Shown: positions 49,986-61,285 of the stretch, piece after piece
Layout: every line of letters starts with the position of its first letter
How positions within the stretch are numbered: position 1 is the stretch's first letter
From: Leptidea sinapis
Taxonomy: Eukaryota; Arthropoda; Insecta; Lepidoptera; Pieridae
Direction: 5' to 3'
NCBI RefSeq assembly: GCF_905404315.1
Contig: NC_066311.1
Coordinates: forward strand, 3,720,001-3,784,000
Length of the DNA stretch: 64,000 nt
Translations under genes and position numbers: made by a program
The notes under the pieces: model-generated
Databases searched by the model: none
What the model was told of the DNA's origin: nothing
Seen by the model: the letters and a program-made list of their open reading frames with translations, nothing else

Positions 49986-52969
49986 AAATTTAATTCAATT
50001 CTAATTTATGAGTTGCCAGTTGTCACCAGTTAAATATACAATATTTCAAATTTTGTGGTGTACGGGTCACTCTTTGAGTTTTATTTGTGTTTCGAGAGTT
50101 ATTAAAACCCACGAAGGCATATTTTTCACAATTGCGTGTTATTGCTACCAACGCTTAGCGTAGACTAAATTAGTTGACTACAGCTGGCCACAACTCGTCT
50201 TACAAACAATCAATGTGAGCGATCGTCTTTTATATATGTATATATCTTCTTTATACATATATATCTTCTCTACATATTATTAGAGGGTTTTCTGTACTAG
50301 ATAATAGTTTTACAACTATATATTGTAAAGACAAGATTATTTTAGGTGTTCTTATAGTACTTTTCACTTTATGTCTAGTTTCGAAAAAATGGTAAACCCA
50401 AAAATCTGCCACTAATAACCTTTATATATTAATTTATATTAGTTTTATTAATGTATATTCTGATTGTTTAACTTTATTATTTATTTTATATAAGTTTTAT
50501 AAATTAATTACAAAAAGACTGTATTTGGTCTAGTTTAGACTTTAGTTGGTGGTATTTATTTCGAATATTTTAATTGTAATATAAATTTTAATATTTTATA
50601 TTGTTTATTCCACTGCGAATCATCACAATTTTTTTTTTATAATATATTTAACTCTAGATACTAACGTCAGTAACATAATTTAGTTTACTCTAAATGTTAA
50701 TCGTTAGTGTTAATTTCGATAAGTTTCACTATTTAGTGTTACTTTGACACGTGTTACGCCTCACCTACACGAGGTGACTTCAAGAACTGAACAAGTTTAA
50801 CTGTCATTCCATTATTTCTCTCGTCGAGACATTGAGTAGCAAATTTAGCAATATATGTCGGCAAATAACTACTAATTCTATTAATTCTGTTAAATTAGTT
50901 TAATTTTGCAACTAAAATCAGACTGTGATGTTTTTAGGAAACGATTAAGTTAAGGGACGAATATGATCACCGAAGTGTTAGGAATATAAACCGCAGGGTT
51001 TGATATTATAGTAATTATGAGTGTTTTTTGTGTATTGTGTAATTTTATTTCATATTTAAATCTTTCGCTGTAGCAATTAAGCTTCTTAGCAAAGCGTAAT
51101 CTTCATTAATCCAAATATTAAAAACGGAATCTTTCTTTTATTCTAAATGTCATGTATTTTCATTTTAAAATAGTAAAAATTCTGTTTAGACAATTCAATA
51201 AGTGATTAGTCACTGAACGCATTAATTGGAAATAAAATTTAAAAAATGCCAAAAAATTCTTGACGAAATGGCAAATCATTGAAAAATATAGTTCAATTCA
51301 CAATTCTATTCTTAAATCGTTAGTTCTTCGCCCCGCGCTATGCACTCCCCGCCGCCGGAAGTAGTCCTACATTGATACACTTTCATTTCATAAGTATTAT
51401 ATCCATAATTTTGGCAGGATTAGTGAAGAGTTTTATATTTACAATTAGTTAATTATGTTGTTTTCTTGTACAAAAAAAACTGACTGCAAAATATTTTCGA
51501 TCTGTTCACTATTCTCCAAAGACCGACCTTTTTTGGTTGTTAAAACATGTAATGTACTATGAAAACTGAGAGATATATATATATTATGTTATTCATAACG
51601 CTAACTATAGTCCGACTTTATTTGGTTGTTTGTATACACCACTGCTTTTTTAATTAGTTACTTAAAATGGCCAGTCCATGGAGAATAATTTACAATTCGT
51701 AATAATGGAGTCAGTCTTTTTTTTTAAAAATTTCGAAAATAATAGTATTAAAGAAACTAAACATTCCAAAAGTCCCGCTGGCAATAGTCATGAACTTAAT
51801 ACTCACCAAAAACACAAAAAAAAAATTAAAATAAAAGTTTATCAATGTAGGAATCCTAACGGGAGCGAGAAGGAAAAAAACGCCAGTCCAGGATATGCAC
51901 GATGTATGAATGACATTGTGAATTGTACGAGAGCACACAATAATAGTCATTGAAATTAGTCAAGTATTTGCTTTTTTTCATAGGATTATTATTCGGCGTT
52001 GTTGAATTCTTTCCTACAATATATCTATTCAGTAATCGTACTGAAAATTTGTACAATTTACAACCGTGATCCTAAAAACCTTTTCAGTGCGAAAAATGTC
52101 GTTGTTCTTATTCACTATAGCACAGTTTACTATAATTTTATTTCTTATTAGATATAAATGGATATTTGTTACTAAAATCACATCAAATTGTGCTTTTACT
52201 AAACAACTATTACTATCAGCTTTTAAAAGTATTTACGAGTAGTTAAAATATTTTGTTAGTAAAAATTTAGATCAATATGGCTGTATGGGCTTGCATTATG
52301 CAAATTTTTCAAAAACTAGTTTCACACTTAAATGACAACTTTATTGCAACAATTGGTATAGGTACAAAATGTTATTCATCATTGAAACTCGACTACGTTC
52401 GTATTTAGAAACACAAAGCAACCATTTTTTAATGCCGGCTTTACACCGCTCACGAATATAGGCAACGATATAAGGATTCGACTCATATTGTGTCATTAGA
52501 ATTTAGACTATAAGTGTGTTTGGTTTAATCTAAATAGATTAAGCCAAACATATAAATATATAACGATATTCTGCTATATGCGCATATGCTGTAATTCTGT
52601 AGAAGCCCATGCAGACCGACATATTTTAAATAACAAAAGCCATATTTAGATTTGAATGATCGCAAGCTAACTTTCTAAATGTTCTAAATAAGAAACAGCT
52701 GTATTCCAAAGTATCGAGTAGATATAGCGCACCGAATGTACTTAGAAACTCTCTCGTGGAGGAAAACGTTTTAGATTTCATTATAATATCTTTAGTATAG
52801 TGAAGTATTGTTAGATATTATTACACATTTGATATTAAATAGTTTACAGAATTTGGTGTTTTATTTTAATTTGATAATGTTTTATAAAGTTTATTGTATC
52901 GTCAGAGTTTACGGCAGTAATCTGTGTTGGTATTCACTCCGCAGATCGTACATCTATTTATCAAATATG
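49986..52969. other. Repeat-poor, AT-rich region downstream of the CDK inhibitor
   Basis: About 3 kb with few recognisable repeats. It holds a TATA-rich inverted repeat near 50230-50275, a segment around 50746-50800 related to the 27.7-kb inverted repeat, and a 91-codon ORF at 51678-51953 rich in K/N/S that I do not recognise and regard as chance or UTR. Candidate AATAAA at 51231. May contain a long 3' UTR and regulatory DNA. Confidence 0.4.
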
Positions 52970-53112
52970 ACCTCTATAGCCCAGTGCTTAGTGACCCTGT
53001 CTACTGCGCTAGAGGTCCCGGGTTCGAATACCGGTAGGTGCAATCATTTATATGATGAAAATGAATGTTTGTTTCCGAGTCATGGATGTTTATACGTATT
53101 TATGTATTAGTT
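52970..53112 (+). repeat. tRNA-derived SINE (family E), 5' half
   Basis: A box TAGCCCAGTGCTTAGTG, B box GGTTCGAATAC (one change), CATTTATATGATGAAAATGA, GTTTGTTTCCGAGTCATGGA. Lacks the 3' half. Confidence 0.82.
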
Positions 53113-53482
53113 AACTGAGCAAATTGCTCAGACCCCAAAAACATAACATCACCGGTAGTTGGTTGGTAACGAGGAGTTTCCAATAGATTGGCCCCAATTG
53201 GCGGAAGGGTGGGGTGCATATTTGATCAGGATACGACGCAACGATCGGGCAGGAAGCGGAACTCTAACGTCACACTTACGTTGGTACCGACACCAGCTAG
53301 GTCCAATCCGATGTGAAGATAACTACGACTTATGGGACCAATGTCGCGCTGGGCGAACTTTCGCTTGGCGAATAGTCGAAAAGCATCACTGTGTACAAGA
53401 TGTATGGTAATCCAAAGGGGAGCAAATCCAATAGGCAATGAGCTGGAGTTGGCATATTAATGGCCAGCGAAGACAACTTTAT
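53113..53482. other. Unidentified GC-richer segment with open frame
   Basis: Frame 53159-53410 (+) reads GAYLIRIRRNDRAGSGTLTS, HLRWYRHQLGPIRCEDNYDL, WDQCRAGRTFAWRIVE. GC content is clearly above its surroundings. LINE-tail-like at first glance, but no motif is firm. Could be an old TE or gene scrap. Confidence 0.3.
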
Positions 53483-53700
53483 GCGGGAGTTAATTCAATT
53501 GATGGTAATTGATACGCCCTGCCCATTTCAATGCAGTGCCGCTCAGAATTCTTGAAAATTCTGAGACATAAGATGTTAAGTCTCATTTGCCCAGTAGATA
53601 ATTACACTAGCTACGGCGCCCTTACACATTACTGCTTCATGGCAGAAATAGGCGCCGTTGTGCTACCCATAATCTAGCTGGCATCCTGTGCAAAGATGGT
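53483..53700 (-). repeat. Family D element with internal deletions
   Basis: TTGATGGTAATTGATACGCC to AGCTGGCATCCTGTGCAAAG; the CAGACCGAAACACAGTAATG section is missing. Confidence 0.8.
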
Positions 53701-54085
53701 GAAGCAGCACTTCAGCTGATGAGGCTCAGGAACTCAGGAGCATAAATCAGCTCAGACAGCTCTAGAAGACACATAATGAAGTAACGATTCTTTGAACCTC
53801 GTAAACCAAAATCAATAAATATTCATACACCTACAAACGGAAGCGTTAAAAAACCTAAAATCCTGTCTGCTTCGTGGGAATCGAACCCAAACGCACCGCG
53901 ATGCAATCGGACCGTCACGCGCACTGAACATGCAGTCCTTAGCATGTATGACCTCATTTTGGACCCCTGATATATCACACACTGCAATCTGTGAATCTCC
54001 GTAAAATTCAAACTGATACTAAAAATTACGGGCACTAATTTATTCCTGCACTTACAGGATGTTTCATTTATGAAAATGATTTTAT
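53701..54085. other. Spacer with tRNA-like B box
   Basis: 53870-53950 on the minus strand contains GGGTTCGATTCCCACGAAGC with a GC-rich neighbour, like a tRNA-derived SINE head; the A box is not clear. Confidence 0.35.
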
Positions 54086-54340
54086 TTTAAATGGGATATC
54101 ATGCCCACCATCTCCACACCACAGTGCGGTTTTCAAGGAAGACCTCGTGCTACAAAGCTGCGGAATGAGCTTCCTTGTGCGGTGTTTCCGGGACGATACG
54201 ACATGGGTACCTTCAAAAAAAGCACGTACACCTTCCTTTAAGGCCGGCAACGCCCTTGTGATTCCTCTGGTGTTGCAAGAGAATGTGGGCGGCGGTGATC
54301 ACTTAACACCAGGTGACCAGTACGCTCGTTTGTCTATATT
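54086..54340 (+). pseudogene. LINE family C copy
   Basis: GGGATATCATGCCCACCATC, AAGCTGCGGAATGAGCTTCC, GACGATACGACATGGGTACC, CTTAACACCAGGTGACCAGT, CGTTTGTC; tail replaced by TATATTTATGAAAGAAC. Frameshift after CTCCACACCACAGTG. Confidence 0.86.
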
Positions 54341-54981
54341 TATGAAAGAACATTCTAACTGAATGAATTATACTAACATACATATATAGTCTGGTCAATT
54401 TAGAAAAGTTATAAAAACGGGCTAAGTACATTAATTACCTCATAGGTGGCGTGGAAACGTGTGCAAATTATGACGATAACAACTTTTATAACTTTTTGAA
54501 TCGTAGATTTATATTAGATATATCTCAGAAACGGTGGCTCGTAAGAAAAACGTATTGATACATTTTTTATAGATAATTTTATGATCCACAACTTTTGTCC
54601 GAGGTACTTTTATGATGAAACTGACCGTTTTGCTGAAAATCGCGAAAAACTCATTTTTTTGACCTTTGACCTTGAATATTTTTTTTTCCATACACGGGAA
54701 TGATGGGGAACTTTTAAACATTGTTTATAATTATGTTTTGAACAATTTCACTGATTTTCAGCTTGTTGGGACTTTATGTAACTTCGAATGTCTAAATTGA
54801 CCGGACTAATATCTCCCAAAAAGCAGAACAGATAAACAATAAATCACCCTATCCAAACAGATCCCCAGACAAACGACCACAAAATATAGTATGTATAATC
54901 ATAAGCATGTCATGTTCAAATTATAATGGTTATATCTCGCTGCATGGATGCTGTCAATGGATGCCCACTTAATATATAATA
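54341..54981. other. Unassigned DNA
   Basis: Contains GACCTTTGACCTTGAATATT and a repeated theme around TCTCAGAAACGGTGGCTCGT, which is unassigned. No gene. Confidence 0.3.
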
Positions 54982-55360
54982 TTTTATGGAAAAGGAGGAC
55001 AAACGAGGTGGTGTTAACTGATCACCGCCGCCCACATTCTCTTACAACACCAGACGAATCACAGGAGTATTGCCGGCCTTTAAGTAAGGTGTACGCGCTT
55101 TTTTTACCCATGTCGTATCGTCCCGGAAATACCGCACAAAGAAGCTCACAGCTTTATAGGACGTGGAAGAAAGCTCCTTGAAAACCGCACTGTGGAGGAA
55201 GGCCACATATCAAGGTGGTGGGGATGATGTCCTAATTAGTGGCGTTTCATGCGAAGGTGGAATTCGGTGACAGGAATCAGGTAAAATAGCTCTTCGGAAC
55301 ACTCCCCGTGATAATAATTGCGGTAGAAGACACACAATGAAGCGACGTCTCTAGTTAATT
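54982..55360 (-). pseudogene. LINE family C copy, longer 5' reach
   Basis: From TATGGAAAAGGAGGACAAAC through GCCGGCCTTTAAGTAAGGTG, CATGTCGTATCGTCCCGGAA, AACCGCACTGTGGAGGAAGG to CACACAATGAAGCGACGTCT. Several small deletions. Confidence 0.85.
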
Positions 55361-55395
55361 TTTTTTTATTTTTTTCTTTTAGTGAATCTGAGGTA
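55361..55395. repeat. T-rich tract
   Basis: TTAATTTTTTTTTATTTTTT, TCTTTTAG: pyrimidine-rich and ending in AG at 55380-55381, so it could act as a splice acceptor or be a reversed LINE tail. Confidence 0.3.
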
Positions 55396-55725
55396 CACTT
55401 ACTAATATGTCCGTAGACCTACTAAATGTGCTGCTGTTATGAGACAGCGCCGTTTAAATGAAATAAATGAAGTCAGGGAGACACGCCAAACTCAACAGAG
55501 GAAATCTACCTCGACAATATCAAAAGTGACTTGTGAAGAGCTCAAAAATAGATAGAACGCTTGAGTCACGTTGCATTGCAATTACTGACTGTTAAAAATT
55601 CTGCCACAGATCGCTCCCTGTATGTTAGGAGTTCCATTGATCGTTATATTCGACTACTACAGTTACTTGACCATAACGACGTTACGGTAAGTGACTCAAA
55701 TATAAACATATAAAAGATTCGAATT
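55396..55725 (+). pseudogene. Unidentified decayed coding sequence
   Basis: Pieces in different frames: RQRRLNEINEVRETRQTQQR, KSTSTISKVTCEELKN, then DRTLESRCIAITD, then KNSATDRSLYVRSSIDRYIR, LLQLLDHNDVTVSDSNINI, stop. The consistent protein-like composition across short frame breaks suggests an old gene or transposon ORF. No family recognised. Confidence 0.35.
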
Positions 55726-57035
55726 AGTATCGTTCATTTGCTCCTGAGAATTGAAGAGTTCCATTACTTTGTCATGGATCTCATTGTCAGAACCTCACTA
55801 AACTTTCAATAAACTACCCTCAAAGTACGTATCTATTCCAATAAAAAAAGGATCATCGAACTCGGATCGTGTGATATTGGGTTATTCGTGCGTTTGTAGC
55901 GCACATACTTAATGTTTAAGCTGTTACTTCCCATACAAATCCGATAATCATAGGCTGCATAATTGCACTACTCTGATAACATCAGTAAAAACTACTAAAC
56001 AACCTTGATAAAATAAGCCATACAAAACGTAGTTAACTTTTACGCGATCGAATAGCTAAAAAATCTAAAATTTGGCACTCAGACCTCTAAAATCATAATA
56101 TAGATTTATTACTTTAAGTATCGTATTAATTGTGTCAGAAATCAACAAAATCACAACCTCGAAACAATTAAAATCCAATCAAATTACCATCCATTCTTAG
56201 ATTAATGACAAACACAACCCTTGTCGTAAATAACTCAATTTGAAGCAGCTAATTTGTGTCAGATAAGATAGATCGGATCACAATAAATTAAATAAAATAC
56301 CAGCATAGTCTCACGTGATAACAATTCGAGCGAGGCGGTTTAATTTCTTTTTTATTGATTGATACTTATAGAAAATACAGTAAAAAGAAAAATCGGGTAA
56401 TAATTTTCAACGTGGTATACAGTTTCAAGGTAGGCGGATGTCAGAATAATGATTACTTATAGAAAGTTTATAGGATTTGCACAGCTGGGAATAGTAAAAT
56501 ATTGGCGTGTTGGTTAAAATTAGCAATACTGAGTTTATGGTCGTCTTCAGGCATCCAAATTTTCTGCAGAAAAGGATAATACATTTACGTATTGAAGACC
56601 CCGAAACGGGACCCACTTGCACGGATACCCCCTACCGACTGAAAACCTCCTCAACACTGTTAGCCCTAAAGGCGACATTAACAGGGCGTGGGCCGTGGAG
56701 GCCGCAAAGACCACACAACTACAGTCGCGGAGCGTCTCCTAAGGAGACTCGAACCTCGGACCGGCTGTGTGCTTGTGGGAAGGAGAGAAGACCTTAAATA
56801 TTGTAGATGTAACATTTTACTGAAAAAAGACTTTATTTAATTTCAAAAACAATAATATAAACTACATTCATAGATATATTTTGTCGTGTAGTCGATTTGA
56901 TTCCCGGTTCAATCAGGCAATTATTTAAAAATCTACGAATGCAGTTTAAATTGTTTTTTAAATTAAAATAAAGAAGACCTTCAGTTAAAAATGATGTCTA
57001 GTATCATGGAGCTCAATGTGCTCATACATCATAAC
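55726..57035. other. Unassigned; ORF 56507-56797 (+)
   Basis: Mostly AT-rich. 56590-56790 is GC-richer, with a 96-codon frame (TLTGRGPWRPQRPHNYSRGA) ending in a basic, Cys-containing tail that I do not recognise. Confidence 0.3.
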
Positions 57036-57039
57036 TATA

Positions 57040-57258
57040 AGCATACTTCGACGGACAGATGGCCGTTGGGGCAGTAAAGTCCTCGAAAGGCGACTACGTA
57101 CTGGAAGACGCAGTGTTGGTAGCCCCCCCCCCCCCCCAATGGACCAATGGTATGTGAAGATCGCTTGGTTGGATGAGGTCAGCGCAGGACCGATCGTCAT
57201 GGCGATCGTATGGGGAGGCCTTTGTACAGCAGTGGACGTCTTCCGGCTGAACTGATGA
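57040..57258 (+). pseudogene. RTE-like LINE tail with poly(C) run
   Basis: RRTDGRWGSKVLERRLRTGR, RSVGSPPPPPMDQWYVKIAW, GLCTAVDVFRLN. The codons for the expected RPPTRWTDD are partly replaced by 15 consecutive C (57123-57137). Ends ACGTCTTCCGGCTGAACTGA, TGATGA. Confidence 0.82.
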
Positions 57259-57400
57259 TGATCTTAATACGCTACTTCAGCTTATTATGATGGGCATAAT
57301 GGAGGGACAGAGATGGCTATATAATCTTGGAACATACGGGCGTGGACGTGGATTTCCTCCGTCGAACAACTGTTGTTAGGGCTAAACTTCATGACTGTAG
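57259..57400. other. Unassigned spacer or eroded LINE C upstream part
   Basis: GCTATATAATCTTGGAACAT and following; not assigned. Confidence 0.25.
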
Positions 57401-57862
57401 AGGCGATCCATTTGACTCACTCTGATCAGCTTGACTTGTCGGGGACCCAGTGCTCTGTGAACGGCTGGATCACTTGGCGTTGCGTAGAGACGTCGCTTCA
57501 TTGTGTGTCTTCTACCGCATTTATCACGGGGAGTGTTCCAAAGAGCTGTTAAACCTGATCCCTGCCGCCGAATTCCACCTTCGCACGACCCGCCACGAGT
57601 TAGGATATCATCCCCACCATTTGGATGTGTGGCGGTCCTCCACAGTGCGCTTTTCAAGGAGCTTTCTTCCACGTTCTACAAAGCTGTGGAATGAGCTTGC
57701 TTGTGCGGTGTTTCCGGGACGATACGACATGGGTACCTTCAAAAAAAGCGTGCACACCTTCCTTAAAGGCCGGCAACGCTCCTGTGATTCTTCTGCTGGG
57801 CGGCGGTGATCACTTTACACCAGGTGACCCGTACGCTCGTTTGCCCTCCTATTCCATAAAAA
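57401..57862 (+). pseudogene. LINE family C, longest sense copy
   Basis: Frame 57450-57809: LCERLDHLALRRDVASLCVF, YRIYHGECSKELLNLIPAAE, FHLRTTRHELGYHPHHLDVW, RSSTVRFSRSFLPRSTKLWN, ELACAVFPGRYDMGTFKKSV, HTFLKGRQRSCDSSAGRR, stop. A 119-codon uninterrupted RT C-terminus. A deletion near 57795 removes VARECGRR-coding bases. 3' end TTTGCCCTCCTATTCCATAA, AAATAG. Family role: C-terminal region of LINE ORF2, function poorly defined. Confidence 0.88.
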
Positions 57863-58634
57863 TAGAAGAATAGAGTTTAAATTTTGAGTAATCGAAGTTT
57901 TGGGACTTTGAAGGGTAGGGCACGCGCAATTTTTAAATGTCGATTGAGTTGACATCTTTAATGTCATCCGATGGTAAAATGGCGCTGCTGCTCATGCAGA
58001 TTTACCAGCCTAAATGTTTGGTATGCCGATTTTATAAGGATTTTTGTGGAAGAAAGGTTTTTTTGAGCTATGATTAGAGTTTAAAGTATATTGCTGATGG
58101 ATTTTTGAAGTCAAACCCTCTTCAGCCGTGTTGGACACTTTTTGGTATGGGGAAGATCACGATTGGCACACGTAATCAATAAATAATTAAAAAAATATAT
58201 ATATGTAGTTAGACACTTTTGGATGGGGGAAATCTCGTTAGTTTGCGTCACCGAAATGCTTAAAGCCGTATATATGTAGGTATACCGCTGACGTATGTAT
58301 GCTGTATATCTCATAAGTGAAATTGAATGTATATAGTGAATAGTTTTATGTGAATATACTGTGCACTGTTGAAATAGTGCTTTTGTTTGATTAATATATT
58401 ATTGAAAATGAGTTTTAAAAATAAATTGAAAATTTTTTTTTTTAACATTATGAAATTTCAAATTTTGATACTAAAAATTCAATGTTTTTAAATGTTATAA
58501 ATAAAAAATTACTAGTGTAATTTTTGCCATGATAAATAGTTTATTTACTTAGGAGTAAAAAAAATATTTTCCCTTGGCGTTTTCTATGCCAAGACGGTAC
58601 TGACTCTAATCTCTCAGATATGTTATAGGTTAGT
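57863..58634. repeat. Mostly unassigned; family R at 58090-58270
   Basis: TTTTTGAAGTCAAACCCTCT, TCAGCCGTGTTGGACACTTT matches 12985-13030; a second GTTAGACACTTTTGGATGGG follows at 58208. Otherwise AT-rich. Confidence 0.4.
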
Positions 58635-58922
58635 TTTTTTTTATGAAAATAAGGGACGAGACGAACAGGACGTTCAGCTGATGGTAATTGATGCGCCCTG
58701 CCCATTACAATGCAGTGCCGCTTAGGGTTCTTGAAAAACCCCAAAAATTCTGAGCGGCACTACAACTGCGCTCGAGACCTTGAGACATAAGATGTTAAGT
58801 CTCATTTGCCCAGTAATTTCACTAGCTACGGCGCCCTTTCTGCTTCACGGCAGAAATAGGCAAATATGGTACCCATACCCAAAATCTAGCTGGCATTCTG
58901 TGCAAAGGAGCCTCCCACTGGT
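58635..58922 (-). repeat. Family D element, reference copy
   Basis: On the minus strand: 5' CCAGTGGGAGGCTCCTTTGC, A-rich 3' end (TTATTTTCATAAAAAAAA). In complete copies two nested stems are visible: ACGGCGCC/GGCGCCGT enclosing CAGTAATG/CATTACTG, and AGTGCCGCTCAGAATT/AATTCTGAGCGGCACT around CCCCAAAAA. No ORF and no clear tRNA boxes; A-tailed like a SINE. Here the inner loop of the first stem is deleted. Confidence 0.88.
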
Positions 58923-59051
58923 AAATATGATAACTTGTTGATATAATGTTTTTAAAGAGAAACTTTTATTACATCGCCTGAAATTTTTTCGCCCATCTAT
59001 CGTTGTAGTAGGTGAACTTGTATCATTAAATTCAATTACCTCTTTCAAGTT
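58923..59051. other. Paralogous flank of the tRNA-like sequence
   Basis: AAATTTTTTCGCCCATCTAT also occurs at 63008 upstream of another tRNA-like sequence. Confidence 0.4.
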
Positions 59052-59132
59052 ACTTCAACCGAGCGGTCCAAGGCGCTAGATTTAAGCTCTGGTTCGCGAG
59101 AGGGAGAGTAGGTTCAAACCCTACACCTGAGA
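59052..59132 (+). tRNA. tRNA-Leu(TAA)-like sequence, probably pseudogene or SINE head
   Basis: CCGAGCGGTCCAAGGCGC (Leu-type D arm), anticodon arm CTAGA-TTTAAGC-TCTGG with TAA anticodon, a long variable region and a perfect T stem GTAGG-TTCAAAC-CCTAC. The 3' acceptor ACCTGAG has no matching 5' strand, so the acceptor stem is broken. Class II layout is convincing; function is not. Confidence 0.45.
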
Positions 59133-60322
59133 ATTTTTTTATGAGATATTATATTTTTATTATATGAATATGTAAGGCATAATATGTAAATTTGTCTTTT
59201 TTTCTATGTTGATTTTATTTTGTGAAAAAATATTTCACTTGCGGTTTCAAAAAACCACATATTCTCTGTTTTTTTCGACGAATTTTTTAAATAAAGTAGT
59301 GCGGTCGGGCTTTAGTTGCATTCTGCGGGTAGACTAACAAACTTATATTTCTTTAACTTTATTTGACATTTAGATACTTCATCTTTAAATTGTTTCTTCT
59401 TTCACGCCGTGCATGCGTTTCTGGTAAGTGAGCAGGTAGCCTTAATACAAACAACCTTCACTTTCTTCGCTGCATAATTTACACCTCTTGAAGGGGTGAG
59501 TATACAATACCCCAAAACAAGAATATCATGAATACTAATGAAGAGGAAATCCTGGCCACGCTCCGATGCTCAATGATTTGATTTGGTAAATGGTTTCTTG
59601 TAATTCTTTACGATTTCGTAATTATATTAAAAGCCATTATATTTATTTGCAATATTGCAAAAACAATAAAAAGAAAAATAAAACTTTTATTTGGAACAAT
59701 TTATTAAAGATAATACATACAAGTAAAAACGATGATAGCTGCAAAAGTATAAACTGTAGTGCAGCTAACAACGCCCTTCTCCGAATACAATAAGGAATGA
59801 TGTTCTATGCACAAATATCTAAATACTAAACAGAGTACGGTAATTAATAAAAGACATTAAAATATAGTACAGGACATGTGATTTGAAATATATACATTAT
59901 TATTATTATATTATGTGTTTAGTTTTGCGTGAAGTGTGTGGGTGAGTGTTAGAGTTATGTACATAGTAATTGTGAAGTTTGTTACATTTGTGCTGTGTGT
60001 GGTTTTCTTGGGTGTGTGAGGGAGTGATGAATATTTTACACATCCACAAGTTTCTCTGTATCTTCATAATCTAGTGTTTTTAACCAATAGTCTTCGCTTT
60101 ACATTTCCTCTTGGTTAGTGGAAGATTTTTAAGCTTTTGTTGATTTTGTTAGAAATTTTAGAGCTTATGTGTTTGTAATGGCGACGTGCAGCTATGGTTC
60201 TACGTGAATCAATGTTACATACCCTATTTGAGCGGCGTGTTGTACAGCATTTAGGGTCAAAGGTAATTGTATGTACTTATAAACAAAAGGTATATATGTA
60301 CTTACCAAAATATTATTGATAA
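59133..60322. other. 1.2 kb without an assigned feature
   Basis: AT-rich. A short frame ending LHTLFERRVVQHLGSK|GTAATT at about 60195-60262 is followed by a donor-like site, but nothing supports an exon. ORF 59590-59793 is chance-like. Confidence 0.3.
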
Positions 60323-60357
60323 CTTAAATCATTTATACGTCTAGATTGTACATACAG

Positions 60358-60655
60358 AGTTCACCTTCACACGACACGCCACAAGTTAGGATATCATCCC
60401 CACCATCTGGATGTGTGGCGGTCCTCCACAGTGCGGTTTTCAAGGAGCTTTCTTCCACGTTCTACAAAGCTGTGGAATGAGCTTCCTTGTGCGGTGTTTC
60501 CGGGACGATACGACATGGGTACCTTCAAAAAAAGCGCCTACACCTTCCTTAAGGGCCGGCAACGCTCTTGTGATTCCTCTGGTGTTGCAAGAGAATGTGG
60601 GCGGCGGTGATCACTTAACACCAGGTGACCTGTACGCTCGTTTGTCCTCCTATTC
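60358..60655 (+). pseudogene. LINE family C copy
   Basis: Frame 60413-60610: MWRSSTVRFSRSFLPRSTKL, WNELPCAVFPGRYDMGTFKK, SAYTFLKGRQRSCDSSGVAR, ECGRR, stop: 65 intact codons. The 3' end stops at CCTCCTATTC and joins another LINE. Confidence 0.88.
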
Positions 60656-60953
60656 GCAAAAAAGAGTCGCATTCTTAAGTTCTTCGGACACGTCTCCCGG
60701 CGCGAGAGTAAGTCCATTGAGCACCTTGTCGTGTAGGGCAAAGTGAAGGGCAGAGGGCGAGAAAGATTGCCCATTGATGGAACGACCAAATTAAGTCTGC
60801 TGTGGGCGGTCCATTGAACGAGTATACCAGACTGTCCGCCAGCAGAGTAAAGTGGCGAATGGTCGTGGGACGAATCACATTTGCCCCAAAAGATTTCACT
60901 TCGTGATGACCACGACCGCTCTGCAAAGAGTGTAACAATGAAGAAGAAGAAGA
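60656..60953 (+). pseudogene. RTE-like LINE tail, different family, GAA-repeat 3' end
   Basis: Across frames: RILKFFGHVSRRESKSIEHL, GKVKGRGRERLPIDGTTKLS, later SLRDDHDRSAKSVTM and GAAGAAGAAGAAGAAAGG. The FGHVSRR and R-DDHDRSA pieces are typical of one insect RTE family. Confidence 0.75.
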
Positions 60954-61167
60954 AAGGCTGTGACAGCTGTAAAAACGTTGAAAACAAATAAGGTTGACTA
61001 TTACCCTCTATTTTGAGCAATGCACTTACACTAGCATAAAGTGACATACAAATCGCGAGCGTAAGACGTAGCTTGTCATACACACTAAAGTAATAAACCT
61101 GCCCTGTTTTCATTGGTTGTCTAACAGCAAGAGACTATCTAGATGTATAAATTATCTCAGACCTACA

Positions 61168-61285
61168 AATTCAATTTGAATTTAGTTAATATAATTTAAA
61201 TAGTTAAATATAATTACGTGTCAATTTGAAACGTTAACTTAATAAATTTAATTATTCTTTAAGGAATGAAATTTTTAGGGTTCCA
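61168..61285. other. Unassigned AT-rich spacer
   Basis: Nothing recognised. Confidence 0.3.

Larger units (their letters stand above)
60323..61167 (+). mobile_element. hAT-like MITE M split by two LINE fragments
   Basis: Left TIR CTTAAATCATTTATACGTCT at 60323-60346; interior resumes at about 60955 with GCTGTGACAGCTGTAAAAAC, CTATTTTGAGCAATGCACTT, AGCGTAAGACGTAGCTTGTC and right TIR ATCTAGATGTATAAATTATC to about 61167. Confidence 0.8.

Noticed and set aside
51678..51953. 91-codon ORF downstream of the CDK inhibitor as a second gene
   Set aside because: Low-complexity K/N/S composition, no acceptor or motif; more likely UTR or intergenic chance.
53159..53410. RTE-type LINE C-terminus
   Set aside because: A few LINE-like residues (RRNDRAG, CRAGRTFAW) but the W-GH-R and RGRP motifs are absent; reported only as unidentified.
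59052..59132. Functional tRNA-Leu gene
   Set aside because: The 5' acceptor strand does not pair with ACCTGAG, and a diverged paralogue with shared flank exists at 63.08 kb. Kept only as tRNA-like.
60538..61113. 191-codon minus-strand ORF
   Set aside because: It spans antisense of a LINE C 3' end, an RTE tail and MITE sequence in succession, so it is a chance frame across nested repeats.
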